Shown: in pieces, positions 54,640-64,000 of the stretch | How the letters are laid out: each line of letters begins with the position of its first letter | How positions within the stretch are numbered: position 1 is the first letter of the stretch | Assembly (NCBI GenBank): GCA_965230965.1 | Contig: OZ246401.1 | Coordinates: 558,001 to 622,000, forward strand | DNA length: 64,000 bases | Source: OLB23 sp965230965 | GTDB taxonomy: Bacteria > Patescibacteriota > Microgenomatia > UBA1406 > HO2-37-13b | Reading direction: 5' to 3' | Made by a program: the position numbers and the translations under genes | The notes under the pieces: generated by a model | The model's input: the letters and a program-made list of their open reading frames with translations, nothing else | Told to the model about the DNA's origin: nothing | The model's database searches: none

Positions 54640-57600
54640 TTAATTAACTATGGACCAATTAAATGATATTGCATCTTTTACAACACCATCAATGTGAACC
54701 GTAAAGTATGGTTTACAGTTATCTTCAAGTTTTTCTTCTGGAGTGCACGATTTCTTTTCGGCAACATACAAATTATGGTTGTATGTCTTGGATGTTGCCG
54801 TCACATAGACGAGTGATTTGGGTCCAATCTTTTCGTTATAAATAACGACCGTATCATTCTTAGCTGGAAGAATACCATTGCCTGCTGCTGCCGCATTTGT
54901 TTGGATAGCGGGGGACAAGATACCGTTTTCTTCATAATTATCTTCCGCGGCGATGATGGCGGCAGAGCTTGTGGCGTCAGTGTATGTATCAACTGATACA
55001 TCTTTAAACTTTGCAGATCCTTTCTCGTCGATCGCGGCGACGACATTGTCGTTGTTCAGCACTTCGACTTTGTTTTGTGAGAGTTGAACGCCTATTGGAT
55101 TATTTGTATCAAGACCTTTGATTGTATTTGTGCGTACGCCCTTTTCAGCAATAACTTCACCTTTTGCTGTTATCGTACCATTTTTTGCAATCATAACCGC
55201 ACCATCCATAAGTGAAATATTCTCAAGTGCAGAAAGTTTCAATTCATTATTAAGACTCAGGATGGTGTTATCTTTAACAAATATGTTCCCGGCCGTGAAG
55301 GAATCGGCTACGACAAGCGATGTCATTACCGCTTCACCTGTGACGGTGAGCTTTTCAACATTTAGGAGGCTAATGACATCACCAGTAATTGATGTACTTG
55401 TGCCAGGATCTATGCTTGTGTTTGAGGTGATCTCATTGATCGGCAGGTTAGTCTGCGTTGCTTGATCGGGCATATTGTTGAGATATTGTTGAATATTTTC
55501 AACCTCAGACTGTAACTGTTCTGAATTAAATTCAGGCTCATCTGCTTGTTCTGCTGAAAGCTTTTCTAGTCGCTGACGGAGTTCTCTAATATTGTCAGCG
55601 TCGATTTCTTGAGCTACAAGTTTGCCCGAGAACGAGGCGTCTTTACCTTCAACATCTTGAGCTACTAAGTTATCTGTCGTGATTTTTTGTGCTTCCAGAG
55701 TTTCTGTATTGACCGTCTTCGCTTTGATTTCTCGGCTAGCTATGCGATCGACTACGAGATTATCAATGGTTGCATTTACAGATGTTATTGACTGCGCGAC
55801 AAGCTTTTCAGTCGTTATAAGTAGTGCATCTGCGGTATTTATAACAATGTCATCTGCTCGAGAGAGTGCGGAGGCGGTGAGTGCTGGAAATTTTGCTACT
55901 GATTCTTGCAACGAAGTAAGAATGGAGAGATCAACATATGTCTCTGGATTTACAAACACGGTAACTTGATCAACTTCGTTTGGATCAGAACTTGTCCATT
56001 CGGTCATAGCATAACCGATAATCTTACCTGATCGGGTAGCCTTCATACCTACGCCAGGCTTGCTTGAAGCGGTGATTGGATCACCGATTTTTATCGGACC
56101 ATTTTCAGTGGTAACAAGTACAGGGACACGTCCTTTAAGTGCGATGTTAACCTTTTCGTATTGTTTGTCATCATCAAGAATAAGTCCTGGCTTTGTCGCA
56201 ACAACACCAAAGGCAAGATGGTCATATGCCTTTGAAGAACGTTCTATATTTTTAACGTCGGCACCAATCTGCTTATTGTTTGTACCGAATGCAACAATTT
56301 CACCAAGCTGAATATGGTCAGCTGCGGCCGCAGGATAAGTTTCAGCAACGTCCAAACCTACCGTCAATCCACTTGGGTTAAGACGTACTGCATCGATATT
56401 AATTGTATTTGTTACGCTAGTATTTATTAACTTAACACGTGCCCATTTTGCATTTACTGCCGCACTATCGTTACCAATCGTATAGTTTCCTGTCCCTGTG
56501 AAATTACCCCAGCTACTCGTAGGAGAGCTTGACTGTGCATTTGCATTACCGTTCGTCTCACTTTCACAGTTGGCACGAGTACTATATTGCACCACAGCTC
56601 CACTAAGATTGTTCGTACACGTGATTCCTGAGCATATTGCCCAGCCTGTTAATCTGTATGTATTAGCGTGTGTTACAGGAAAGCAGGTGCTTTGTATAGC
56701 AGATGATCCAGTTGTGCCTAACTGTATTGAAAATGCACCTTGCTTATATGATGAAGCATCTTTTGTTACTGTGCCTGCTGATGCTGCCCAATCATCTGGG
56801 AGAGTTCCTCCAGCAACAAAAACTTCGAAACCTCCATTTGGAACCATATTATCACTTCCAGGAAGTCCATTGACACCGTGAGAATTACCTCTTGAAATAT
56901 CACCATTATTTCCAATCAAGAAACGGTTGCTGCCCGAAGCCGATGCAGAGAGAATATTTTGATCGCCAGTTGCATTAAGAATTGCAAGAGCTTTTCCAGT
57001 TGTTGCACCAGTTGCATTAAATACACCCACACCCGCTGTGGCCGATCCAACGGTAAGCGTGTCAGGCGTTGTGATATTTGTATTTACATCGATATTGAGG
57101 GCCGCTGATGATGTTATGTCGCCACCATTTATAGCAAGATCACCCTCGGTCGTTACATTTCCATTTCCACCCGCAACTTTGAACAGAGTTGATGAACCTT
57201 TGAGTAAATTAATATAATTCCCCGTTAGATTTCCATTTGTGCCTGTATTGATTTTAAGTAAGTCTCCTGAATTTGTTGTTGATGAGCCCGGTGACCAGTC
57301 AGCGTTAATAAATGCACCACTTGTGAAGCTGGTTGAAGTACTACTTAGTTTTATTAAGTTTCCGGACGTGAGAGAATTGCCATTATAGGTAAGACCATCT
57401 GCAGTTGTTCCTGTGAAGTTCTGTGTCCATGTATTTGTACTTTGATTGAGTGTGAGAGCAGCATCAAGATCAAGGGTATCTTCAAGATCATCAAAATCTG
57501 TACAGTCGGAACAATTTAGTGCAGTTAATGATGAAGCAGTAAGCGTTGTCGTGCCAGAAAGTACAACTGTGCCCGATGTTAGCTGAATGTTTCCGTAGCT

Positions 57601-60600
57601 ATTTGTAACATTAAACAGGTTGGAACTAGTTGTATATCCAAGCGTAGCTTCATCAGACGTAGAAGTTCCAATATGAATGGTTTCACCCCCGAGGAAGGCA
57701 TCTGCCCATCGGTAAGTGTTAGAACCGAGATTATAGGTATCGTCAGCTGTAGGTAAAATATTTCCGTCCGCGACAACGTTACCACTACCAAGATCAAGTA
57801 TGATATCGCCAGAATTATACGCACGGAGCGTTAAGTTATTTGATTCAAATGTTTCACCAGCTTCTACATAAAGTGGTGCATTAGATTTAATATACGAAGC
57901 GGTCTGATTGGAGAAGAGAAGGTCGTACGCTATAGAGACATCACCAGGAGCAGTAAATGCATGGGGGACAGCGGATTCGATCTGACTCTCAGCAACTCTA
58001 AAAAGCGATGATGAGGTATCAGTGACGTTAAGTAAGTTCCCAACATTTCCGTTCGTACCAATATTGATTTTGACAAGATCGCCTGTCGCTGTGGTTGCTG
58101 AGCCTGGTGACCAGTCGAGTGAGAGAAGATTGCCTGATGAAAGCGCGGTTGATGTTGAGGTGATGCTGTGACCTATTCCTGAGGTAAGCGCATCGAATGA
58201 CGATAAAATGCCGGTTCCTGTAGTGAGGGAGTCCGCATTATATGTATATCCTGTGGTACCGGTAGTGCCTGTAAAGTTCTGTGTCCATGTATTAGTACTT
58301 TGATTAAGGGTAAGTGCTGCATCAAGATCCAATGTGTCTTCAAGTTCAGCAAAATCTAAACAGTCTGTGCACGAAAAATCTCCGCCCGTAACTGTTCCTA
58401 CTGCAGTAATTGCTCCGTCTGCATAAAGTGTGCCATCCACTTCAAGATCGCCAGATATTAAGGCGCTTCCAGCTCCCGAAAGGGAATGGCCTGTCGAGTT
58501 TGTGCCAAAGCGTGAATATGTTGTTGCTGTTGCACTGCCAACTTGGAGAATTGATGAGGCCGCTAGTGTGCCTGTTACTTTTGTATCGCCTCCTGATGGT
58601 GCAATGGTTAAGTCACCACTGGAATCAACAGTAAATGATGAGTATGTAGAGCCATCTGCATAGGTCAGGCGTAACTGTTCTGTTGTAGAAAGTACATCAA
58701 GCTTTGCATCTGGACCTGTTGTACCAATACCTGTTGTTCCTGTTACGAGAAGACCATCATCCGTCTTCAGTGTATTTGCTGCACTTCTGTACAGATTTGT
58801 ATCTGTGCCAAATGTAATGCCTGAAGCCGCATCACCGTCTGTCGAGGCGAGTTGGATAGAATAGTCATCCGCATCTGCAATGTATAAGCCAATAGCATTG
58901 CCAGAAGATCCAGATTGGTTTGCTATATATAGTCCATACGCAGTGGTGTTTGTACCGACAGATTGATCAGCAACATACATTCCGTACGCAGTGGTTATGG
59001 TACCACTTGCATTTGTAGGCGTGTCAGCAAAGAAGTTGTAGAGGGTTGATGCGGTTGCGGCACCTGTGTTTGTATAGCCTGAATAATAATTTGTTGCCGC
59101 CGCCCATGTGGTTGTTCCGGCATTTTGAGCTAACGCATGAAAATTATATAAAGCTCCATTATTTGTACCGCCATTCGATTCATTCTTTAAATAACCACTG
59201 ATATTTTTCCAAGTAGCATTTCCCCCCACAGCACCATTTTGCATATAGAGATCACTTTTTATACCCGTCATGCCTATATTTCCTGTTGAGCTACTATTGT
59301 CAGCTAAGTAGTTATAAAGACCATAATGAGATTGACTTGAAGAACCAGATCCAGTAGTTGTTTGTCCGAGATAGACTCCATACGTACCATCAGTATTCAC
59401 GGGAACTGTGTTATATGCAATATGACCAATGATATTAGCTGTGATAGCACCGTTAGGTCCGGCAGCAAACTGGTCTGAAATATCAACGTCGCCAGTAAGT
59501 GCAAGATCACCACCTGTTGGAGCGATGGTAAGGTCGCCGCCTGAACTAAGTGTAAAGCTTGCATAGTTAGTATCACCGGTTTCATAAGAAAGGCGAAGTT
59601 GTTCTGTTGTGCCGGTAATGTCTAAGAAAGCATCCGGTGTGGTATCACCAAGTCCAAGTTTGTTTGTGCTATCGTTAAAGAAGAAGTTGGTATTATCCTC
59701 AGCGAGAACTCCACTTGTACCAGCAAAAACAACTGATCCGGCCGTGAATGTTGTGTCAATGGTGCCATCCAAATATAAGACACCATCAAGCTCGATGTCA
59801 CTTTCAACGAATAGGTCATCATCACCTGTAGCAGATCCTGGACTTGCTGTATCCCCAATGCGCGTATAACCCGTTGCATTGAGCGTCAGGTTGCTACTGG
59901 AGGTAATATCGTTACCATTCACAGCAAGATCACCGGACGTAGTTATATTGCCAACGGCGAAGAAGGCATCATCGGTTTTTAATGTATCTGCAGCACTTCT
60001 GTAAAGATTCGTATCAGTACCAAAGGTTATGCCTGATGCCGCATCACCATCAGTAGATGCTAGTTGGAGGGAGTAGGTATCAGCATCTGCAACGTATATA
60101 CCAACATCCTGTGTTCCGCCAGCCGTTTGTGCTGCTACATAGAAACCAAAATTATTTGTTATGGTTCCTGCACCGGTTGGATTCTGACTATATGCTCCAT
60201 ATCTGTTTGTCAAAGTTGTTGAGCCAAGAGAAGCGTGATCGAGAAGAATTCCATACGCGTTTGTTACTGTTCCATAATCATGAGATATGCCGAATCTTCC
60301 ACCATATAAATTAGTTGTGGTATTTGCATTTCCCATTTGAGCGAGTCCTCTTACGCCCGTTACGCCAACTGTTGTACCTCCTGTTGCTGCGCTTTGCCCA
60401 AGTCCCTTAATACCAACATACGCATTGTCGTCAGTTCCGGAAGAATATGATGTAGATGATAACCCTGTGATGGCAGCGATTTCTGCGAGAGAAGCTGAAG
60501 CTGTGTTGTTTGTAATTGATGCATATATGTTTGATGTGGCTGAACTTGGTGCAGATATTGTCTGGCTGGACTGCAACTGATATGACGGAGCTGCGGTGCC

Positions 60601-63600
60601 AATACCAATTCTGTTGTTGGTAGCGTCAATCGATAGGGTATTGCTGTCAAAATTAATACCATTAACTCCTCCAGATAAAGCAACAGTGGTATCATTTGCA
60701 AATGTCCATGCAGCTGCATTTGCAGTAACTGTATCTCCAGAGGCGTCGCCGAGGGTAGTGCCACCTGAGATTGCAATGTTGCCAGTCACGTTAGTATCAC
60801 TACCTGTCGGTGCGATGGTAAGATCGCCACCGGAGCTGACAGTGAATGACGTGTAATTACTATCATCGTAATCAAGGCGAAGCTGTTCGGTTGTTGCTTG
60901 AATATTCAGTTTTGCGTCAGGGGTTGAATCGCCAATTCCAACATTGCCAGAGTCGACTGCAAGAAGGGCACCACCAGTAATCTTTAACGAATAGCCACCG
61001 AAGTTTGAAGTACCTGCAGGGTCAATTCCGTATGAAGTGTTTGATATGTCTGCAAAATAACCACCATACACTGTACCATCGTTAGCAACGCGGAAGCGAG
61101 TAACTCCAGAAGCTGAAGCGGCAATAATATCTTGATCGCCAGTTTCATTAAGGATTACTAAAGCTTTTCCTGTAGCAGCACCTGTTACTTGGAATTTTGC
61201 GTCGGGTGCTGTAGTGCCAAGACCAAGCTTGTTATTTGTATCATCCCAGAAGAAGTTTGCATTGTCTTGAGTGAGTACGCCCGATGTACCTGCAAAGACT
61301 ACAGATCCTGTGGTTAATGTTGTATCAATTCCGCCGTCCGTATAAAGCACGCCATCAATTTCTAAATCGCCCTCAACAAACAAATCATCGTCACCATTGG
61401 CTGAGCCTGGTGATGCAGTGTCTCCAACACGAACGTAACTTGCAGCGTTTATTGTGAGATTACTGTCTCCTGTTATATCATCGCCATTGACGGCAAGATC
61501 TCCAGCGGTAGTAAGATTTCCAGCATTAGTTATGGTTAGGACGTCCGTCCCGTCAGATTGCTCAAAAGTTGCAAGATTAGAAGTTTGTGTTCCATTTCCT
61601 TGAACAATTAGTTGGATTTGGTCAGCATCACCATCAATAGAGAACTTTGCACTGCTCAAAGGGCTTGATCCACCAATAACTACTTCGTCCGTAGTATCTG
61701 TGAGATATACTGTTGTCCCAGAATCGGTCCACTGACTTGCAACTGCGCCACCATCAAGTGCTTCCCAGGTATTAGATTCATGACAGATTTTTATTGTGTC
61801 GTCAGCATCGTTGTAATATATGTCGCCTTCGGCACATGATGCTGGATCGCCGGTATCAGTTTTTGCAGAGAGGTTCAAGAAAGCATAAACGCCTTGGTCT
61901 TTAATGGCCACCAAGTTATTGGTTCCATCTCTGAAGGTCAATGTTCCCGTATTGCCTATGTCAAATTTAAATGCAGTTGATGTTGATGTTATATCACCAC
62001 CATTAATTGCTATATCTCCGGCGGTCGTGATATTTCCGGTTGAACCTGTGACATCAAAGTTGGAGAAATCAAGATCTGCGGTAGTGCCTACAACAGTGTT
62101 TGCACCAACATTTATAGCATTCCCCAAATCAGCATCAGAAACATCAATGGCATCGGTAGTCGTATCTGGGCCAGTGCTTGCTTTGGTAATAATAAGGTAA
62201 TCTGTAAGTAGGTTAGCTGTTGTTTCTGCATTATCAATTGTAAGTAGTGAATCTGTCGTCGCATCCGTAGTATCTGCTTTTGTCACTACGACACCTCTTT
62301 GTACTGCGGATGAGGTTTGATCAGTCAATGTAACAGAGAGTAAGTCTACTGATTGATTACCAGAAATCGTATTTGTTATGCTGACATTTTCCGTTCCGAG
62401 CAGGGTAAAGTCGACGTCATCATTAAAGGTAACTGCACCAGCATAAGAGGAGCCATCACCACCAGCTTGGGTGATGATGCCATCGAAATAGCCAGTACCA
62501 TCAACCTCAAGATCGCCCTCAACAAACAAATCATCATCACCATTTGCTGAGACTGGTGATGCTGTATCTCCAACACGCACGTAGCCTGCGGCGTTGATCG
62601 TTAAATTACTGTCTCCCGTTATATCATCACCATTAACAGCAAGATCTCCGGTAGTCGTGATGTTTCCTGATGCATCAACCTGAAATGCATCTGCCGTACC
62701 GGAGAAGAGTGTGCCGGAGACATCTAGGTTGTCATTGACTGCTAAGGTAGTGCCACCAAGGTCAGAAATAGCACCTTCTATAGCTAGATTGCCAGACCTA
62801 TCAAGATTCGCAACGGTTGTTCCAGAAGCCGAAGCTGTAATAATGTTTTGATCGCCAGTTTCATTAAATATCGAAAGAGCCTTTCCTGTAGCCGCACCCG
62901 TCACATGAAGGTTACCCACAGGAGCTGCTGTGCCGATACCAACTTTATTATTTGTATCATCAAAATACAGGCTTGAATTATCTTGAGCCAAGTTCCCCGA
63001 GCCGTCAGCAAATACAATTGAGCCTTGAGTAAAGCCAGGAGAGATAGTTCCAGATACGTTACCATAAATAGTACCATCAACCTCAAGATTTCCTTCTATA
63101 TATAGATCATTATCTGAATTAACATTTGCTGAAGCCCCAGCTACTGAATCAGCAATTGCATTGTATGCAGTATCGGTTCCAGATCCACCAATATTTAAAA
63201 TATCGTTATTGGCAAGAAATATATCACCACCTGAAGGATCAATAGTGAGATCACCACTAGAATTTGTTGTAAAACCTGTATAGTTTGAGCCGTCAGTATA
63301 GGTCAAACGAAGTTGCTCCCCACCAGTATATAGAACGTCGAGTTTAGCATCTGGGCCCGTTGTCCCAAAGCCAAAGAGGCCGCCATTTGTAATAATGCCA
63401 TGTTGTGAACCACCCGTTGCAAATTTAATCGTCCCAGACTCGGTAGCGGTAAGGGTAACATCACCAGAACCTGCAGATTGTATAGTAATTGCACGTGCAC
63501 TTGAGATGAGAAAGTCTTGATTTGTGTAGGTAGAACCGATTTGTGGACTTGAAGCTGCCATTAGCAGATCTCCACCTGCATTGATATATGGAATGTTAGA

Positions 63601-64000
63601 GACTTCAGTACCAACAGGAAGCCCCTGAAGGGTTTCTGCATTGATAGCATACGGTACATTAGCTATGCGCTGGCGAGGTGTCATCTCTGAGTCAGATCCA
63701 ACGGTAACACCTAACCAAACCTGCGTATTTTCGGTAAAAACACTACTTGCAACCTCAGAGCCGCATTCCGATCCTATAAGGACATTATGTACACCATCTT
63801 GGTCCGGGGTAATGGAACAGGTGCCACTATCATATAGAGTTGAGCCTCCACTAGAGGCTGTGTAGAGCCTAAAACGCATATTAGTAGCTGCAGTAATAGG
63901 ATTGCCTAAAGAATCAGTTAGTCTACCTTGGAAGGATAATATACGTGCAGCGGCACTTGGCGAAGATGGATAGGCGAATATCTTACTTGTTGTAGAGAAA
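54640..64000 (-). CDS. Giant repetitive surface/fibre protein, N-terminus outside window
   Basis: Open from 64000 to the TAA at 54640, at least 3,119 residues. The frame continues 40 codons upstream of the first ATG (63879) without a stop, so the true start lies beyond the window. It begins with a QGRLTDSLGNPIT segment. Dozens of beta-repeat units follow, of the tail-fibre type (KVGIGTAAP, TGDLAVNGDDITGDSN, DDDLFVEGDLEVDGT, LRLTYTDGSNYTSFTVSSGG). From about 56350 a conserved C-terminal part starts DVAETYPA, continues to a heptad stalk (VENIQQYLNN) and ends in a small domain finishing FNWSIVN. Probably a trimeric adhesin-like stalk. Confidence 0.8.
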   Translation of the reverse strand, partial: FSTTSKIFAYPSSPSAAARILSFQGRLTDSLGNPITAATNMRFRLYTASSGGSTLYDSGTCSITPDQDGVHNVLIGSECGSEVASSVFTENTQVWLGVTVGSDSEMTPRQRIANVPYAINAETLQGLPVGTEVSNIPYINAGGDLLMAASSPQIGSTYTNQDFLISSARAITIQSAGSGDVTLTATESGTIKFATGGSQHGIITNGGLFGFGTTGPDAKLDVLYTGGEQLRLTYTDGSNYTGFTTNSSGDLTIDPSGGDIFLANNDILNIGGSGTDTAYNAIADSVAGASANVNSDNDLYIEGNLEVDGTIYGNVSGTISPGFTQGSIVFADGSGNLAQDNSSLYFDDTNNKVGIGTAAPVGNLHVTGAATGKALSIFNETGDQNIITASASGTTVANLDRSGNLAIEGAISDLGGTTLAVNDNLDVSGTLFSGTADAFQVDASGNITTTGDLAVNGDDITGDSNLTINAAGYVRVGDTASPVSANGDDDLFVEGDLEVDGTGYFDGIITQAGGDGSSYAGAVTFNDDVDFTLLGTENVSITNTISGNQSVDLLSVTLTDQTSSAVQRGVVVTKADTTDATTDSLLTIDNAETTANLLTDYLIITKASTGPDTTTDAIDVSDADLGNAINVGANTVVGTTADLDFSNFDVTGSTGNITTAGDIAINGGDITSTSTAFKFDIGNTGTLTFRDGTNNLVAIKDQGVYAFLNLSAKTDTGDPASCAEGDIYYNDADDTIKICHESNTWEALDGGAVASQWTDSGTTVYLTDTTDEVVIGGSSPLSSAKFSIDGDADQIQLIVQGNGTQTSNLATFEQSDGTDVLTITNAGNLTTAGDLAVNGDDITGDSNLTINAASYVRVGDTASPGSANGDDDLFVEGDLEIDGVLYTDGGIDTTLTTGSVVFAGTSGVLTQDNANFFWDDTNNKLGLGTTAPDAKFQVTGAATGKALVILNETGDQDIIAASASGVTRFRVANDGTVYGGYFADISNTSYGIDPAGTSNFGGYSLKITGGALLAVDSGNVGIGDSTPDAKLNIQATTEQLRLDYDDSNYTSFTVSSGGDLTIAPTGSDTNVTGNIAISGGTTLGDASGDTVTANAAAWTFANDTTVALSGGVNGINFDSNTLSIDATNNRIGIGTAAPSYQLQSSQTISAPSSATSNIYASITNNTASASLAEIAAITGLSSTSYSSGTDDNAYVGIKGLGQSAATGGTTVGVTGVRGLAQMGNANTTTNLYGGRFGISHDYGTVTNAYGILLDHASLGSTTLTNRYGAYSQNPTGAGTITNNFGFYVAAQTAGGTQDVGIYVADADTYSLQLASTDGDAASGITFGTDTNLYRSAADTLKTDDAFFAVGNITTSGDLAVNGNDITSSSNLTLNATGYTRIGDTASPGSATGDDDLFVESDIELDGVLYLDGTIDTTFTAGSVVFAGTSGVLAEDNTNFFFNDSTNKLGLGDTTPDAFLDITGTTEQLRLSYETGDTNYASFTLSSGGDLTIAPTGGDLALTGDVDISDQFAAGPNGAITANIIGHIAYNTVPVNTDGTYGVYLGQTTTGSGSSSQSHYGLYNYLADNSSSTGNIGMTGIKSDLYMQNGAVGGNATWKNISGYLKNESNGGTNNGALYNFHALAQNAGTTTWAAATNYYSGYTNTGAATASTLYNFFADTPTNASGTITTAYGMYVADQSVGTNTTAYGLYIANQSGSSGNAIGLYIADADDYSIQLASTDGDAASGITFGTDTNLYRSAANTLKTDDGLLVTGTTGIGTTGPDAKLDVLSTTEQLRLTYADGSTYSSFTVDSSGDLTIAPSGGDTKVTGTLAASSILQVGSATATTYSRFGTNSTGHSLSGAGSALISGDLEVDGTLYADGAITAVGTVTGGDFSCTDCLDFAELEDTLDLDAALTLNQSTNTWTQNFTGTTGTTGYTYNADSLTTGTGILSSFDALTSGIGHSITSTSTALSSGNLLSLDWSPGSATTATGDLVKINIGTNGNVGNLLNVTDTSSSLFRVAESQIESAVPHAFTAPGDVSIAYDLLFSNQTASYIKSNAPLYVEAGETFESNNLTLRAYNSGDIILDLGSGNVVADGNILPTADDTYNLGSNTYRWADAFLGGETIHIGTSTSDEATLGYTTSSNLFNVTNSYGNIQLTSGTVVLSGTTTLTASSLTALNCSDCTDFDDLEDTLDLDAALTLNQSTNTWTQNFTGTTADGLTYNGNSLTSGNLIKLSSTSTSFTSGAFINADWSPGSSTTNSGDLLKINTGTNGNLTGNYINLLKGSSTLFKVAGGNGNVTTEGDLAINGGDITSSAALNIDVNTNITTPDTLTVGSATAGVGVFNATGATTGKALAILNATGDQNILSASASGSNRFLIGNNGDISRGNSHGVNGLPGSDNMVPNGGFEVFVAGGTLPDDWAASAGTVTKDASSYKQGAFSIQLGTTGSSAIQSTCFPVTHANTYRLTGWAICSGITCTNNLSGAVVQYSTRANCESETNGNANAQSSSPTSSWGNFTGTGNYTIGNDSAAVNAKWARVKLINTSVTNTINIDAVRLNPSGLTVGLDVAETYPAAAADHIQLGEIVAFGTNNKQIGADVKNIERSSKAYDHLAFGVVATKPGLILDDDKQYEKVNIALKGRVPVLVTTENGPIKIGDPITASSKPGVGMKATRSGKIIGYAMTEWTSSDPNEVDQVTVFVNPETYVDLSILTSLQESVAKFPALTASALSRADDIVINTADALLITTEKLVAQSITSVNATIDNLVVDRIASREIKAKTVNTETLEAQKITTDNLVAQDVEGKDASFSGKLVAQEIDADNIRELRQRLEKLSAEQADEPEFNSEQLQSEVENIQQYLNNMPDQATQTNLPINEITSNTSIDPGTSTSITGDVISLLNVEKLTVTGEAVMTSLVVADSFTAGNIFVKDNTILSLNNELKLSALENISLMDGAVMIAKNGTITAKGEVIAEKGVRTNTIKGLDTNNPIGVQLSQNKVEVLNNDNVVAAIDEKGSAKFKDVSVDTYTDATSSAAIIAAEDNYEENGILSPAIQTNAAAAGNGILPAKNDTVVIYNEKIGPKSLVYVTATSKTYNHNLYVAEKKSCTPEEKLEDNCKPYFTVHIDGVVKDAISFNWSIVN
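57405..58360 (-). repeat. Duplicated ~100-base coding block in the giant gene
   Basis: The segment encoding DTLDLDAALTLNQSTNTWTQ occurs at about 57405-57500 and again at about 58263-58360, with synonymous drift between copies. Confidence 0.7.
59810..62650 (-). repeat. Three copies of a ~130-base coding repeat in the giant gene
   Basis: Blocks at about 59810-59945, 61376-61505 and 62516-62650 encode the same GDDDLFVE / VRVGDTASP / DITGDSNLTINA order, read on the minus strand. DNA identity is visibly high, highest between the last two. Confidence 0.7.

Noticed and set aside
54640..64000. CRISPR array or intergenic tandem repeats suggested by the regularly spaced DNA repeats
   Set aside because: The repeats keep one open reading frame, differ mostly at synonymous positions and are not short direct repeats with unique spacers. 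No cas genes are present.

Overview
The window reads as the chromosome of an ultra-small bacterium of the Patescibacteria/CPR type, most like the Microgenomates side of that radiation. The reasons are single-copy housekeeping genes packed on both strands with 1-50 base overlaps, many membrane-anchored proteins with Pro-Thr 'PTPTP' linkers, a giant (>3,100 residue) repetitive surface protein, an archaeal/eukaryotic-looking TyrRS, and few biosynthetic genes in the first half. TGA is used as a stop codon throughout (rho region, gdhA, dus, tyrS neighbours), which argues against the UGA-recoding Gracilibacteria/Absconditabacteria. The lineage call is inference; no rRNA or tRNA gene was seen.

Layout. 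0-7.7 kb: envelope genes on the minus strand (GH18-like anchored protein, a 4-TM protein, dprA, then three anchored PTPTP proteins including a dockerin-like and a PKD-like one). 7.7-28 kb: housekeeping (metG, a PBP2-type transpeptidase, rpe-like, rpiB, tatD, ychF, dus, two glycosyltransferases, folC-like, fmt, tyrS) and a sortase-like membrane protein. 29.5-36.7 kb: rho, glutamate dehydrogenase, a RAYT-type REP transposase, a CsoR-like protein, a LysM-M23 endopeptidase and an M20 peptidase. 36.8-42.5 kb: a small metabolic cluster (class III aminotransferase, a 502-residue protein I do not recognise, an enolase-superfamily epimerase, a class I/II aminotransferase) behind a 16-residue Ile/Phe-rich leader ORF and a terminator. 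42.5-45.8 kb: O-antigen-ligase-like TPR protein, kinase-like membrane protein, receiver protein. 45.9-53.9 kb: a tight five-gene operon (amino-acid dehydrogenase, PaaK/LuxE-type adenylating enzyme, ThiF-E1/nitroreductase fusion, alpha/beta hydrolase, sensor histidine kinase). 53.9-64 kb: a pilin-like protein and the giant surface protein, which runs off the window.

Two expression grammars coexist. Most ordinary genes have a TATAAT-like box only 5-9 bases before the ATG and no Shine-Dalgarno, so they look leaderless. Interspersed are nine visibly GC-rich cassettes (about 2.3-3.1, 9.4-9.8, 9.8-10.3, 14.5-14.95, 16.4-16.9, 16.9-17.3, 18.95-19.3, 28.1-29.3 and 33.86-34.2 kb). They encode mostly tiny orphan proteins (zinc ribbons, a TM-Cys protein, acidic peptides, one secreted protein), each with its own strong promoter, a 5' leader hairpin, an AGGAGG-type ribosome site, a hairpin on or touching the stop codon, and then a second near-perfect GC-rich terminator hairpin. 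I regard this cassette class as the most unusual thing in the window.

A third layer is a family of short dispersed palindromic repeats (core AAGAC-n-CGGTCTT with a GGGCACGA arm), often placed exactly at gene 3' ends, sometimes inside genes, sometimes as inverted pairs. They lie at both ends of the RAYT gene, so this looks like a REPIN/RAYT system in a CPR genome. One 30-base repeat occurs inverted at 35.35 and 53.88 kb and brackets the whole metabolic and signalling region.
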